From contig CACWJY010000027.1 in assembly GCA_902761355.1 (NCBI GenBank), positions 1-52,895 on the forward strand: a DNA stretch of 52,895 nt. The letters run 5' to 3'. The translations under genes and the position numbers were made by a program. Positions 41,341 through 50,316 of the stretch are shown here, piece by piece. This DNA is from Fibrobacter succinogenes. Its GTDB lineage: Bacteria; Fibrobacterota; Fibrobacteria; Fibrobacterales; Fibrobacteraceae. The notes under the pieces are model-generated. The model worked only from the letters and a program-made list of their open reading frames with translations, did no database searches and was not told where the DNA came from. Numbering within the stretch: position 1 is the first letter of the stretch; each line of letters opens with the position of its first letter.

Positions 41341-44300
41341 ATGGATAAGATTATGGAATCAAGAGAAAAAGTAATTCGATTGTTTCAGTATATAGCTGAA
41401 TTGAATAAGATGCGTTCAAAGAACGTTACAGACTTCAATGCCCCCAATAGCTATGAGTGGAAACTATTTCTTTCTGATATTCCAGAATCCCCCAAATGGA
41501 TATCTTTATCGTATAAAGATGTAGAAGGGGAGGATGCATCCGATGTGATTTTGTCCGTCCGTAAGCCAGATTTACCTATTTGCCCTGCTCCAGCAGATAT
41601 TCTTAAGGATTGGCTGCATCGTGGTTATGATGATGCCCTGTTTCAGGGTGAATTGCTCATCATGAAAAAGCCAAAATCCGATAGGCCAGATGAAACGGAA
41701 TTTGAATATTTTGGTGATGTTCCTGAACGTGCTGTTGCATTTAATAGCTGGTCAGCTAAGCGTAATGTATGGGTCGAACAATATAAGGACCTAAAGAAGG
41801 TCCAAGATTTCTTTATTCTGCTGTACGGAAGGTTTGCTCAGCTTGAACAGATGTCTGATTCCATTGAACTTGTTGTTTCGAATGGTTTTGTTTATGACAA
41901 AAGCAATTCCCTATTTAATCATCCAATCCTATCACGTAAGGTCAAAATTAAGTTCCTGCAGGACGACAATACAATTCAGATTCAGGACATTGATGATGGC
42001 GCCGAATTGTATGAAACGTTCATTCGAAGCATGGGAGATGTATTCCTCGGGCATTTCCAGGATTTCAAGAAGGAACTTGAAACAAAAGACATTCATCCAT
42101 TAGACCGTAAAGGTTCCGAGGATTTTTTAAAGCGTCTAGTAGCTTCCCTGTGTCCCGATAGCCGGTTTATAGAAGAAGCTTCGCCCGATTTAGCTGCATA
42201 TAAGAATAGATTGTTGCTTTATATGAACCCTGTTTTCTACATCAGGAAAAAGCAGGATGGCGTTCTTAATGCCGTAAATACTATTCTTGATGACCTGGAA
42301 AATGGCGGTAAAGTCCCAGCTTATCTGGAAGAAATTGTAAGCGGAGGGATGACCGAAAAAGTTGAAGTCAGCCATGAACAAACATTAGAGGAAATGTTGG
42401 CTTCTGTTGGTGGTGAAGATATAGACATTTTATTGTCAAAGGAAGCAAACAATGAACAGCTTGAAATTGCACAACGAATAGAAAAGTTTAATGCTGTTCT
42501 AGTTCAAGGTCCTCCTGGAACGGGTAAAACACACACTATTGCAAACCTGTTGGGGCATTTCCTTGCTCAGGGCAAGAAAGTTCTAGTAACAAGCCATACG
42601 AAGAAGGCTCTATCCGTTTTGAAGGAAAAGGTTGTTCCGAATCTTCAAAGCCTTTGTGTTTCAGTCCTTGATGATTCAAGAGAGGATATGGAACGTTCTG
42701 TAAATGGCATTACAGAATATATGTCCAGAAATGATTCCATTGGCCTGAAAAAGGATATGGACAGAATCGGACTGGAAAGAAAGCAAGTCATTAAGGACCT
42801 TGGTGAAGTTCGCAAACGTATTTTTGGACTAATTCAAAAGGAATGTAGCTCCATTGATATCTATGGAGAACATCTTTCTCCATCCCAGGCCGCATCGTTT
42901 GTTGTCGATAATGCAGAAAAGTTGTCGTATATTCCAGGCAAAGTTACCCTTTATGCCCCGATGCCACTTTCCTATGATGAACTTAGGGAGCTGTATGCTA
43001 CAAATAAGGATATAACAAAGCAAGAAGAGTATGAATTCTCTTTAGAACTGCCTTCACTGGGGGACATTCCTCAGCCAGAAACATACGGTACCCAGCTTCA
43101 GACACAACAGCAGGAAAGTAAAATCCTTAAGCAGTTGGAAGAAAAGTTCAACTGTAAAGTAAATAGGATTCTTGGTTCTAAATCCATTGTCATTTCTAAG
43201 TCTGATAGATTTGAAGAAATTCGACTGGACAATCCCAATATTGATGCTTTGGAGAGTGTCAAGAAAGCATGTTCCATTCTGAAATCCATGAAGAAGTGGC
43301 AGGTTGCAGCTGCAGTGGATGGAAAGAATGGCGGTGCATTAGGGGAACGTTGGAACGTATTGATTCAACAGATAAAACTTGTCGATGAAAAATGTGAAGC
43401 GTATGTCGGTTCTTCTTTTGGTAAGATTATCGAATTTAAGGATAAGGATGCAGACCTGAAGCCCATTGTGGACAAGATGTTGCCCATATACAAGGAAAAA
43501 GGACGCATTTCTAAATTTACTCGATTCTTTAACAAGGACTTTGAAATAGTTTTTTCTGGTGTAACCATTGATGGAAGACCCTTTGATAGTGCGGAAGATT
43601 GCGAACTACTGTATCAATATCTAGAATACAAGCAAGAACTCGGCAAATGTAATGCATTCTGGCATAATCTTATCGCTGTACACGGTGAAGAACCTGAATT
43701 GATAGAATTAGGCTCGGAATATCCTATTAAAGTCGCTTTAAGTTTGATTCCCACCATAAAAACCTTCCTTGCCTGGAATGAACAATGCTTGTTGCCTTTG
43801 TCTAAGGCTATGGAATCGGCTGGTCTCCCGTTCTCTATTTTTGTGGACGCAAATGCTTACTTTAACAAGGAATACGTAGATAATGTACTGGATGCTGCTA
43901 AGGTGATAGACTCTGTAGCAGATGCGTTAATTGCGGCAACAAGACTTTCAGATACCGAACTTAGTATTCAAAAGGTTAAATCGACGCTTGAACAGAATAG
44001 TCGTGCGTGTTCTACAACATGTAAGAATCTTATCATGGCTGTAGACGCTTCAAGTGCGGAAATGTACGCCCATGCATATGAGGATTTGCGTTTCGTTCTA
44101 GGCAAGAATGACATTCTGCAAAAGAGGAAGAATTTTCTTTCCAAAATGGATGGCTATGCTCCCGATTGGGCAGATGCAATAAGACGTAGAGAGGGTATTC
44201 ATGGCGAAAATGTTGTCCCCGCAACAATTGTAGATGCATGGAAATGGAAGCAGTGTTCCCAAATTATCGAGGGAATCATTGAAGAGCCATTTGATGTTCT

Positions 44301-45957
44301 TCAACAGAGAAGCATGAAACTAAGCAAAATGTACAGGGAAATTACGGCTGAATATGCCGAAAAATGTGCCTGGTACCACCTTTTGCAGGAAACAGAATGT
44401 AATATAGACCTTAAACAAGCCTTGATTGGTTGGAAGCAAATTGCAAAGAAGATTGGTAAAGGAACTGGAAAGAATGCACCTCGTTACAGAGCTGAAGCCA
44501 GACGTCTGATGACCAAATGCCAATCTGCGGTACCTGTATGGATTATGCCGATGAGCAAGGTTTTTGAATCCCTTGTTCCAGGTAAAAATATCTTTGATAT
44601 CATCATTGTCGATGAAGCTAGCCAAGCTGATATTTCCGCTCTGGCCATGGTGTATATGGCTAAAAAGGCGATTATTGTAGGCGATGACCAGCAGGTAAGC
44701 CCTATGGCCATTGGTGTGGATATTGAACAGTCCAATAACCTTTTGGACATGTATTTGAAGAATGTTATCCCTAACTATAATCTCTATGATATGAAGGGGT
44801 CCATTTACGATATTGCCAATACCACGTTCCATCCTCTAATGCTTCGAGAACATTTCAGATGCGTTCCTGAAATCATCGGTTTTAGCAATGCTTTATCTTA
44901 TGATTGTAAGATTAAGCCTATGCGTGATGGCAGTGATAATAAACTTTTGCCAGCGGTAGTCAATTATCATGTTGAAAATGGTAAGAGAGTAAGCAAATAC
45001 AATGTTGAAGAGGCTATCACTATTGTCGCATTATTAAAGTCCTGTATGATGCAGGAGGAATATGCAGACAAGACGTTTGGCGTAATTTCCTTGCTTGGCT
45101 CAGAGCAAATAAAGAAGCTTCAATCCTTCTTGTTCAAATATATTGAACCAAGAGACCTTGAAAAGCATCGTGTTCTTTGTGGTGATGCAGCAAACTTCCA
45201 AGGTGATGAGCGAGATGTAATCTTCCTTACATTGGTTGATTCTCCCAATGAAAATGGAGGTCCTATCAGGATAACAACTGAAGGAACCGACGACTCCATG
45301 AAAAAACGTTACAATGTTGCAGCAAGCCGAGCAAGGAACCAGATGTGGGTTGTTCATTCCCTGGATTCTGCTAATGACCTTAAACCTGGAGATATGCGTA
45401 AACGCTTGATTGATTACGCCCAAAATCCGACAACTTTGACAAATCAGATTAACGAAGCTGAGAAAAAATCTGAATCACCATTTGAGGAAATGGTTGCTAA
45501 GTCTTTGATTTCTTTAGGTTATAACATTACCATGCAATATCCTGTGGGCGCATATCGTTTGGATATGGTTGTTCGCTATGGAAAGCAAAATGTTGCTCTT
45601 GAATGTGATGGCGAACGTTATCACAGTGGTGAAGATAAAATCCGTGAAGATATGGAACGCCAAGCCATTCTTGAACGCATTGGATGGAGATTTATTCGTG
45701 TCAGAGGAAGCGAATATTTCCACAATCATGCAAAAGCAATGAATCGAATCGTATCAGAATTGAATGCTTTTGGGATTTATCCTGAGCAAAAGGATAATGG
45801 CATGGAATTACCAGCTACTGAGTTATATGACCGAGTAAGGACCCAAGCCGCCTTGTTCTTAAATGAATGGAAGGGGCGTGGACTTGAAGGATTTGACATG
45901 AAATCCATCAAGGATGCATTGGGAAGGAATAATGTGTTTGTTAATGCACGATATTGA
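41341..45957 (+). CDS. Large SF1 helicase with C-terminal Vsr/DUF559-like nuclease
   Basis: 1538 aa. Residues 1-370 form an N-terminal region of unknown type. The ATPase Walker A is QGPPGTGKTHTIAN (about 388-401); a long helical insert (about 470-1050) follows; Walker B is IIIVDEASQAD (D1091, E1092); later SF1 motifs are LREHFRCVPEIIGFSN, NFQGDERDVIFLTLV and RYNVAASRARNQMW. The C-terminal nuclease (about 1385-1480) has VGAYRLDMVV (D1408) and ALECDGERYH (E1421, D1423), as in Vsr-like and DUF559 endonucleases. It would unwind or translocate on DNA and cut it. Similar helicase-nuclease proteins occur in antiphage islands; I do not recognise this exact architecture with PLD and HEPN neighbours as a named system. 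Confidence 0.82.
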   Translation: MDKIMESREKVIRLFQYIAELNKMRSKNVTDFNAPNSYEWKLFLSDIPESPKWISLSYKDVEGEDASDVILSVRKPDLPICPAPADILKDWLHRGYDDALFQGELLIMKKPKSDRPDETEFEYFGDVPERAVAFNSWSAKRNVWVEQYKDLKKVQDFFILLYGRFAQLEQMSDSIELVVSNGFVYDKSNSLFNHPILSRKVKIKFLQDDNTIQIQDIDDGAELYETFIRSMGDVFLGHFQDFKKELETKDIHPLDRKGSEDFLKRLVASLCPDSRFIEEASPDLAAYKNRLLLYMNPVFYIRKKQDGVLNAVNTILDDLENGGKVPAYLEEIVSGGMTEKVEVSHEQTLEEMLASVGGEDIDILLSKEANNEQLEIAQRIEKFNAVLVQGPPGTGKTHTIANLLGHFLAQGKKVLVTSHTKKALSVLKEKVVPNLQSLCVSVLDDSREDMERSVNGITEYMSRNDSIGLKKDMDRIGLERKQVIKDLGEVRKRIFGLIQKECSSIDIYGEHLSPSQAASFVVDNAEKLSYIPGKVTLYAPMPLSYDELRELYATNKDITKQEEYEFSLELPSLGDIPQPETYGTQLQTQQQESKILKQLEEKFNCKVNRILGSKSIVISKSDRFEEIRLDNPNIDALESVKKACSILKSMKKWQVAAAVDGKNGGALGERWNVLIQQIKLVDEKCEAYVGSSFGKIIEFKDKDADLKPIVDKMLPIYKEKGRISKFTRFFNKDFEIVFSGVTIDGRPFDSAEDCELLYQYLEYKQELGKCNAFWHNLIAVHGEEPELIELGSEYPIKVALSLIPTIKTFLAWNEQCLLPLSKAMESAGLPFSIFVDANAYFNKEYVDNVLDAAKVIDSVADALIAATRLSDTELSIQKVKSTLEQNSRACSTTCKNLIMAVDASSAEMYAHAYEDLRFVLGKNDILQKRKNFLSKMDGYAPDWADAIRRREGIHGENVVPATIVDAWKWKQCSQIIEGIIEEPFDVLQQRSMKLSKMYREITAEYAEKCAWYHLLQETECNIDLKQALIGWKQIAKKIGKGTGKNAPRYRAEARRLMTKCQSAVPVWIMPMSKVFESLVPGKNIFDIIIVDEASQADISALAMVYMAKKAIIVGDDQQVSPMAIGVDIEQSNNLLDMYLKNVIPNYNLYDMKGSIYDIANTTFHPLMLREHFRCVPEIIGFSNALSYDCKIKPMRDGSDNKLLPAVVNYHVENGKRVSKYNVEEAITIVALLKSCMMQEEYADKTFGVISLLGSEQIKKLQSFLFKYIEPRDLEKHRVLCGDAANFQGDERDVIFLTLVDSPNENGGPIRITTEGTDDSMKKRYNVAASRARNQMWVVHSLDSANDLKPGDMRKRLIDYAQNPTTLTNQINEAEKKSESPFEEMVAKSLISLGYNITMQYPVGAYRLDMVVRYGKQNVALECDGERYHSGEDKIREDMERQAILERIGWRFIRVRGSEYFHNHAKAMNRIVSELNAFGIYPEQKDNGMELPATELYDRVRTQAALFLNEWKGRGLEGFDMKSIKDALGRNNVFVNARY

Positions 45958-46013
45958 AGCTAAAAGAATAATGCACGATATTCTAAATAAAATACGTCAT
46001 CTTTACATAGCAA

Positions 46014-46856
46014 ATGATTAATGCGGCTGCAATTTACCCCCTGCTAGGCGAATTACTCCACCTTTGTCAACGCATTGAGTGGACCATGAAGTATATGGTA
46101 GAACAAGCCTGTACTGAGGTTGAATTTAAATCCATGGATGAATTGAAACATCCGAAACCATTGGAATTTCATTGGCTAGATAATAAGGATTGCCTTGGCG
46201 GTGTTGTTCATGAATATCTTGATAAATATTACGGCATGCCAGTAGATGACTTTACCGATGGTGAGTTCATCAAGATACAGAATAAGTTTAGTTTTGTGGA
46301 TGCAAATAATCCTGAAGGAACCAAGGAAAACTACAAGAGACGAGAAGCGGAATTTAAGGAACTTGTCGAAGTTCGTAACTTTCTTGCCCACAGATTTGGC
46401 TTAGAATTTCATTTACAGAATGAAGAAAATTGTAAGAGTGCTTTTGAATATTTGCAGAAGGCGAAAGAAGTAATTGTCAAGCATGCAAAAATCATCGATA
46501 ACGAGAGGAGTCATCTTGAATCGATGAAGCAGATGTGTGCTTCTTTGATGCAGGCGCCTTCATTCTTTACCTCCTTTGAATCAATGCGTCTGACTCAACA
46601 ATTATACGGCAAAGTGGGGATGTTGAAAACCTATAATTTCAGCGATATGGGGAATAAGAACATTTTCGACTTTACTGACAATCAGGAAGTGATTGACGCA
46701 ATTTTATATGGCGTAGAAGACAAGTCTCCAGCATATTATACCGATATTCCCAAGATGACCCGATTGGCTCATTTGGAATGTTTGGCCAATATGACTGGGA
46801 ATAGGAACTTTATTGAAGCTGTAGAAAAACAGCAAAGATTGATTGGAGCTAAGTAA
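46014..46856 (+). CDS. HEPN-like protein with RX4H motif
   Basis: 280 aa, mostly helical. ELVEVRNFLAHRFGLEF contains R121-N122-x3-H126, the RX4-6H signature of HEPN ribonucleases, with Asn after Arg as usual. The preceding helix LLGELLHLCQRIEWTMKYM suits the first helix of the HEPN bundle. The C-terminal half (about 150-280) has further helices and no recognised motif. It is the last gene of the plus-strand array, 56 bp after the helicase. In defence systems HEPN proteins often act as RNA-cutting effectors, but non-catalytic HEPN proteins exist, so activity is inference. Confidence 0.6.
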   Translation: MINAAAIYPLLGELLHLCQRIEWTMKYMVEQACTEVEFKSMDELKHPKPLEFHWLDNKDCLGGVVHEYLDKYYGMPVDDFTDGEFIKIQNKFSFVDANNPEGTKENYKRREAEFKELVEVRNFLAHRFGLEFHLQNEENCKSAFEYLQKAKEVIVKHAKIIDNERSHLESMKQMCASLMQAPSFFTSFESMRLTQQLYGKVGMLKTYNFSDMGNKNIFDFTDNQEVIDAILYGVEDKSPAYYTDIPKMTRLAHLECLANMTGNRNFIEAVEKQQRLIGAK

Positions 46857-46934
46857 TCTTTTTGCCGCTACTGTGTCTCATGTTGAAAGCCCCTGATAAT
46901 GACCCTATAGAGAGTCTCGAAGATTTTTCCACAT

Positions 46935-46973
46935 AAAAAAGAAGGGCAGGGTTGTTTTAACCCAGCTCTTTTT
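46935..46973. terminator. Bidirectional terminator between the defence array and the recombinase
   Basis: GGGTT/AACCC core stem flanked by A-run and T-run (AAAAAAGAAGGGC and AGCTCTTTTT), placed between convergent genes. Confidence 0.7.
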
Positions 46974-46980
46974 GATAAGT

Positions 46981-48042
46981 CTAAATCAAATTCAGTGTTT
47001 TCAAATATGTTTCAGTGATAGAAATGCAACTGTGGTTGAGCAGTTTTTGAAGCGTGTAAATGTCTCCTTTGTGTTTATCGTTGTAATCACCTCTGTATTC
47101 CGCCACAGCATAGTGATGACGGAAATCATGGCAGGAAAAACGGCAGGGGATGACTCCTTTGTTGAATAGCTTGTTCATCCAATAAGCGACCTGCATTTTG
47201 ATTTGCGGGGTGGTCATGCCATTAAAGGGCTTTTTCTTACCTTCGAATACGTTGAAGTATTTGAGAACGGGGATGGAGCCGACAGTATCACATTCTGTTA
47301 AGTGGCCGTTGTACGTTTTTCGCTTGGACATGGTGGTGAACGACTGATTGGCGTAATCAATGTTGAGTCCTGGAAGGCCTCCAACACGGATTCCCCTATA
47401 AGCCATGATTGCGATTGCCGCACGTAACTTCTTTGGAATCTCCTTGGAGGCAAGGATGGTTGTGATATCTTCCTTGCTAGGTACGCAAAGTTCCTTGACT
47501 GGTTGCAAGGCTGGTTTTGCCCTCGTTCCCCTGAAAGGGTTGGCAAACTCATTGTTGCTTATTCTCTGGACGAAAGAATAGAAGGCTCCAATACAAGATG
47601 CGTCACGCCTGATAGATGCGCTAGCCCTATCAGAAGCAACCATGTTTAATGACCCTTTTGACAAGGGCTTGGCAAGAAATTGACTCTGAATAAACTTGTC
47701 TGCTTCCAAAGTGGAAATTTCGGCAAAGGACTTTCCCAACAAACCGAGGTACATTTCCAAACGGGAAAGTGCCAAAATGTATGCTTCCCTGGTATGTGCT
47801 GATTTTGCATTTGTAAGGAAGGTTGCTTTCAGGTCGGAGTAATTGAGCTTGGCAATTTTTGCTTTATGTTGAAGTTCGCTCTTGTAATCATCGACTGCGG
47901 CAATTTTAAGGATTTGCGCACGGTCTGATTCTGGGAGGGAATTGAAATCAGGCTTGCTGTTGAGGATTTCAACGGCATTTGCCTCGGTAATGGGAAAATT
48001 GGAGGGATTGAGGGGTTGAATGGATTGATTGAATGTGTTCAT
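46981..48042 (-). CDS. Tyrosine recombinase / integrase
   Basis: 353 aa. The N-terminal SAM-like core-binding domain (about 60-165) contains TREAYILALSRLEMYL. Catalytic residues are all visible: Arg219 in YRGIRVGGL, HDFRH (H305, R308, H309), His337 in LLNHSCIS and the nucleophile Tyr346 in TETYLKT. It would perform site-specific integration or resolution. It lies behind tniQ on the same strand, 106 bp from it, and about 4.8 kb from the right repeat, unusual for an integrase next to its att site. Roles as element integrase, resolvase of transposition cointegrates, or multimer resolution are all possible. Confidence 0.9.
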   Translation of the reverse strand: MNTFNQSIQPLNPSNFPITEANAVEILNSKPDFNSLPESDRAQILKIAAVDDYKSELQHKAKIAKLNYSDLKATFLTNAKSAHTREAYILALSRLEMYLGLLGKSFAEISTLEADKFIQSQFLAKPLSKGSLNMVASDRASASIRRDASCIGAFYSFVQRISNNEFANPFRGTRAKPALQPVKELCVPSKEDITTILASKEIPKKLRAAIAIMAYRGIRVGGLPGLNIDYANQSFTTMSKRKTYNGHLTECDTVGSIPVLKYFNVFEGKKKPFNGMTTPQIKMQVAYWMNKLFNKGVIPCRFSCHDFRHHYAVAEYRGDYNDKHKGDIYTLQKLLNHSCISITETYLKTLNLI

Positions 48043-48148
48043 GATTTTTCCCTTTTTTGGCGTCTGCCATAAGTTTAGGTTATGTAAGGTTGCCTTTTTT
48101 CTAAAGATACATTTGTGCAGGTGTCAGAAGGTGACATTTGGGTGTTTT

Positions 48149-49081
48149 TTACAGATACTCATCCCTCTCGGTCTCCAAATAAAGTTCTGCTGATGAACCT
48201 GTTGGGGGCGGGTTACAAAGCTCTTCTACAGGAATGTTCAGATAATAACCCAACATGATAATAACCCTTGGGTCATGAGAATAGCCTTTAATCACATACC
48301 CAAGATAATAGTAGGGGAGGGAGGTTATTCCAATCGATTTTAATAAGTTCAGCATTTCTTCCGAAATAGCCATCAAATCGATACTTCGCTCCGATGGACG
48401 AAAGAATTTTGCATCGATTCTATCACGCAGGAATTTTCCCACAGGTACATAATCTGCAGTAAGTGGGGCATTTAGTACATCTACCAGATAACGGCTGTAT
48501 TCCAACGCCAATCCATTAGTAGGAACAGCTATTTCATCAACAGGAATAATCTGCTCCGCAGGAACCAGGTCAACTTCCTTTTTTTGATGTATCCTTATGT
48601 TGGTTTGCTTCAAGAAACATTTGTGTCGAACGCAGCATACTACTCCTGGAATTTGATGCTCCCGATGGTAATATGTTTCTCCTCTATGATATCTATCGTC
48701 TATAGTACATAGCGGACAATATTGCAAATATCGATACGATTTATCAAGTTCCAGTAAATTCTGGAAGACCGCAGCTCTTCGGCCTGTTGCGATTCCGTTC
48801 AACCATCCTAGCCGAGACTGGTTGTCATAAAATCGGGTATAGTATGTAAACAGGGTGTGGTCCAAATAAAATGTCCGACAATCGCCCAAAAACTTATTTA
48901 GCAGGGCGCCTATCTCAGTATTAAATTGCCCTGAAAATTCGAATGTTAATCGTCCATTCGAGCGAAGGATATCTTTAAGAGCGTCCTTACTATTTAAGTA
49001 CCCGTTGTGACAATAGAAGCGACTCACCCAACTATAAATCAATTCGTCAGGATATATCTCAGGTAGATATGCTATGCTCAT
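48149..49081 (-). CDS. tniQ: TniQ/TnsD-like target-selection protein
   Basis: 310 aa. The N-terminus IAYLPEIYPDELIYSWVSRF is the TniQ-domain signature. A zinc cluster follows: YCPLC (C122, C125), YHREHQIPG, CC (149-150) and RHKC (H153). The C-terminal part is short, so this is a compact TniQ rather than a full TnsD with a long DNA-binding tail. It guides TnsC and the transposase to the target. Its start overlaps the end of tnsC by 4 nt. No second TniQ and no CRISPR-Cas genes are visible, so guide-RNA targeting is not indicated. Confidence 0.88.
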   Translation of the reverse strand: MSIAYLPEIYPDELIYSWVSRFYCHNGYLNSKDALKDILRSNGRLTFEFSGQFNTEIGALLNKFLGDCRTFYLDHTLFTYYTRFYDNQSRLGWLNGIATGRRAAVFQNLLELDKSYRYLQYCPLCTIDDRYHRGETYYHREHQIPGVVCCVRHKCFLKQTNIRIHQKKEVDLVPAEQIIPVDEIAVPTNGLALEYSRYLVDVLNAPLTADYVPVGKFLRDRIDAKFFRPSERSIDLMAISEEMLNLLKSIGITSLPYYYLGYVIKGYSHDPRVIIMLGYYLNIPVEELCNPPPTGSSAELYLETERDEYL

Positions 49082-50316
49082 AGTTCTACCACGGTCACAT
49101 ATTTTTGAAGCGCTTTTACTACATCCTCATGGTCTCTAACAGCAACCGCAACTATCTCTGTTATCTTTTCTGTTGCCGCTATGTATGCCAACTTTTCAGA
49201 CGGAGAGGGGAGAATGGCTTCGTCCATTTCCTTGATTTGCGTGGTTTTGGGTAAGGTCGAAGTAATCTTTGCGGGGGCAATATACCCATGCAGCATCTTC
49301 ATGCGGTTATTGTAGGCATCGGTTAAAGACTCTATTCCTAGAGTTTCCCTGCCCTTTAAAATGGCCATTTCCTGAGCATCATGCAGCAAAGAAACTAAGC
49401 TTGATAACACTCCCGCAGAATGTTCATAAAGCCAATTCATCATTCCTTCTGTTAATATGGCTTCATTCTTAATATACTGATATCGAAATAATGTCTGGCA
49501 AACCCTACGGAACTCATCATCATACTCCATAGGGCCATACTGGAGCCCGACAGACCTTCTTGCCATCTGAGGAGCCTGCTTAAAGAAGTCGATGCATTCA
49601 TTGGTTCCTACTAGAAGCACATTGATACAACTGGTATTTATCAGTTGAAGTATCATCATATAGAGCTGTTTGCCTGACTTATGTTCAATTACAAATTGAA
49701 TTTCATCAACAATCAATGTTCCTACATATAGGTGGCAAAGTTGGCAAACAAGACCCAGAACCTGTTGGCTATTCATCTTTCCTTTACCGACCTTTTCATA
49801 GAATGCGGTATCAAGGGCTTCATCTATTGAAATGAGTATCTGGCACAGCAATCCCTTATAGGACGCATCAAAGGGGCAACTAACCATCAAGACTGGAATC
49901 ACTTTGTGATAGGGTTTATCTACTTCGATAATTCCACCCAGCTTTTCAACCGCATATTGGATGCAGCTAGTCTTTCCAATGCCAGAGTTGCCGATAATGG
50001 TTGCTGATGTAGCCCCCGTTGCAACACCATGGAACTCACCTCCATGTGACCACTTGTATGTTGCATTTAGCTGTTGAATGGACGACACATTACCCTTTTG
50101 TCGAAGGCTCATAGAAGTCATCATATAGAGCTTATGGTAGATTTCTGCACTCATGCTGGTAGGGACAAAGACCCTATACAGGTCAGTAAGCTTCATCAGC
50201 CTATCACTACTGGATAGCGAACGAAAATCTGAGCTATACTCTGGCAAACAAGAGAGGGAATCGGAAAGTTCTTTCCCGACAAGTAGGGGAGGGAGCAATT
50301 TGGAAAAATCAGCCAT
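49078..50316 (-). CDS. tnsC: TnsC-like AAA+ ATPase, transposition regulator
   Basis: 412 aa. Walker A GNSGIGKT is at 109-116 and Walker B IVDEIQF at 202-208 (D204, E205), followed by a VLLVGTNEC sensor and an ARRSVGLQYGPM segment. The N-terminal extension (1-80) may contact TnsB or TniQ. The protein links the target selector TniQ to the transposase and senses ATP state. It overlaps tnsB by 8 nt and tniQ by 4 nt, the order tnsA-B-C-tniQ being that of Tn7-like modules. Confidence 0.93.
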   Translation of the reverse strand: MADFSKLLPPLLVGKELSDSLSCLPEYSSDFRSLSSSDRLMKLTDLYRVFVPTSMSAEIYHKLYMMTSMSLRQKGNVSSIQQLNATYKWSHGGEFHGVATGATSATIIGNSGIGKTSCIQYAVEKLGGIIEVDKPYHKVIPVLMVSCPFDASYKGLLCQILISIDEALDTAFYEKVGKGKMNSQQVLGLVCQLCHLYVGTLIVDEIQFVIEHKSGKQLYMMILQLINTSCINVLLVGTNECIDFFKQAPQMARRSVGLQYGPMEYDDEFRRVCQTLFRYQYIKNEAILTEGMMNWLYEHSAGVLSSLVSLLHDAQEMAILKGRETLGIESLTDAYNNRMKMLHGYIAPAKITSTLPKTTQIKEMDEAILPSPSEKLAYIAATEKITEIVAVAVRDHEDVVKALQKYVTVVEL

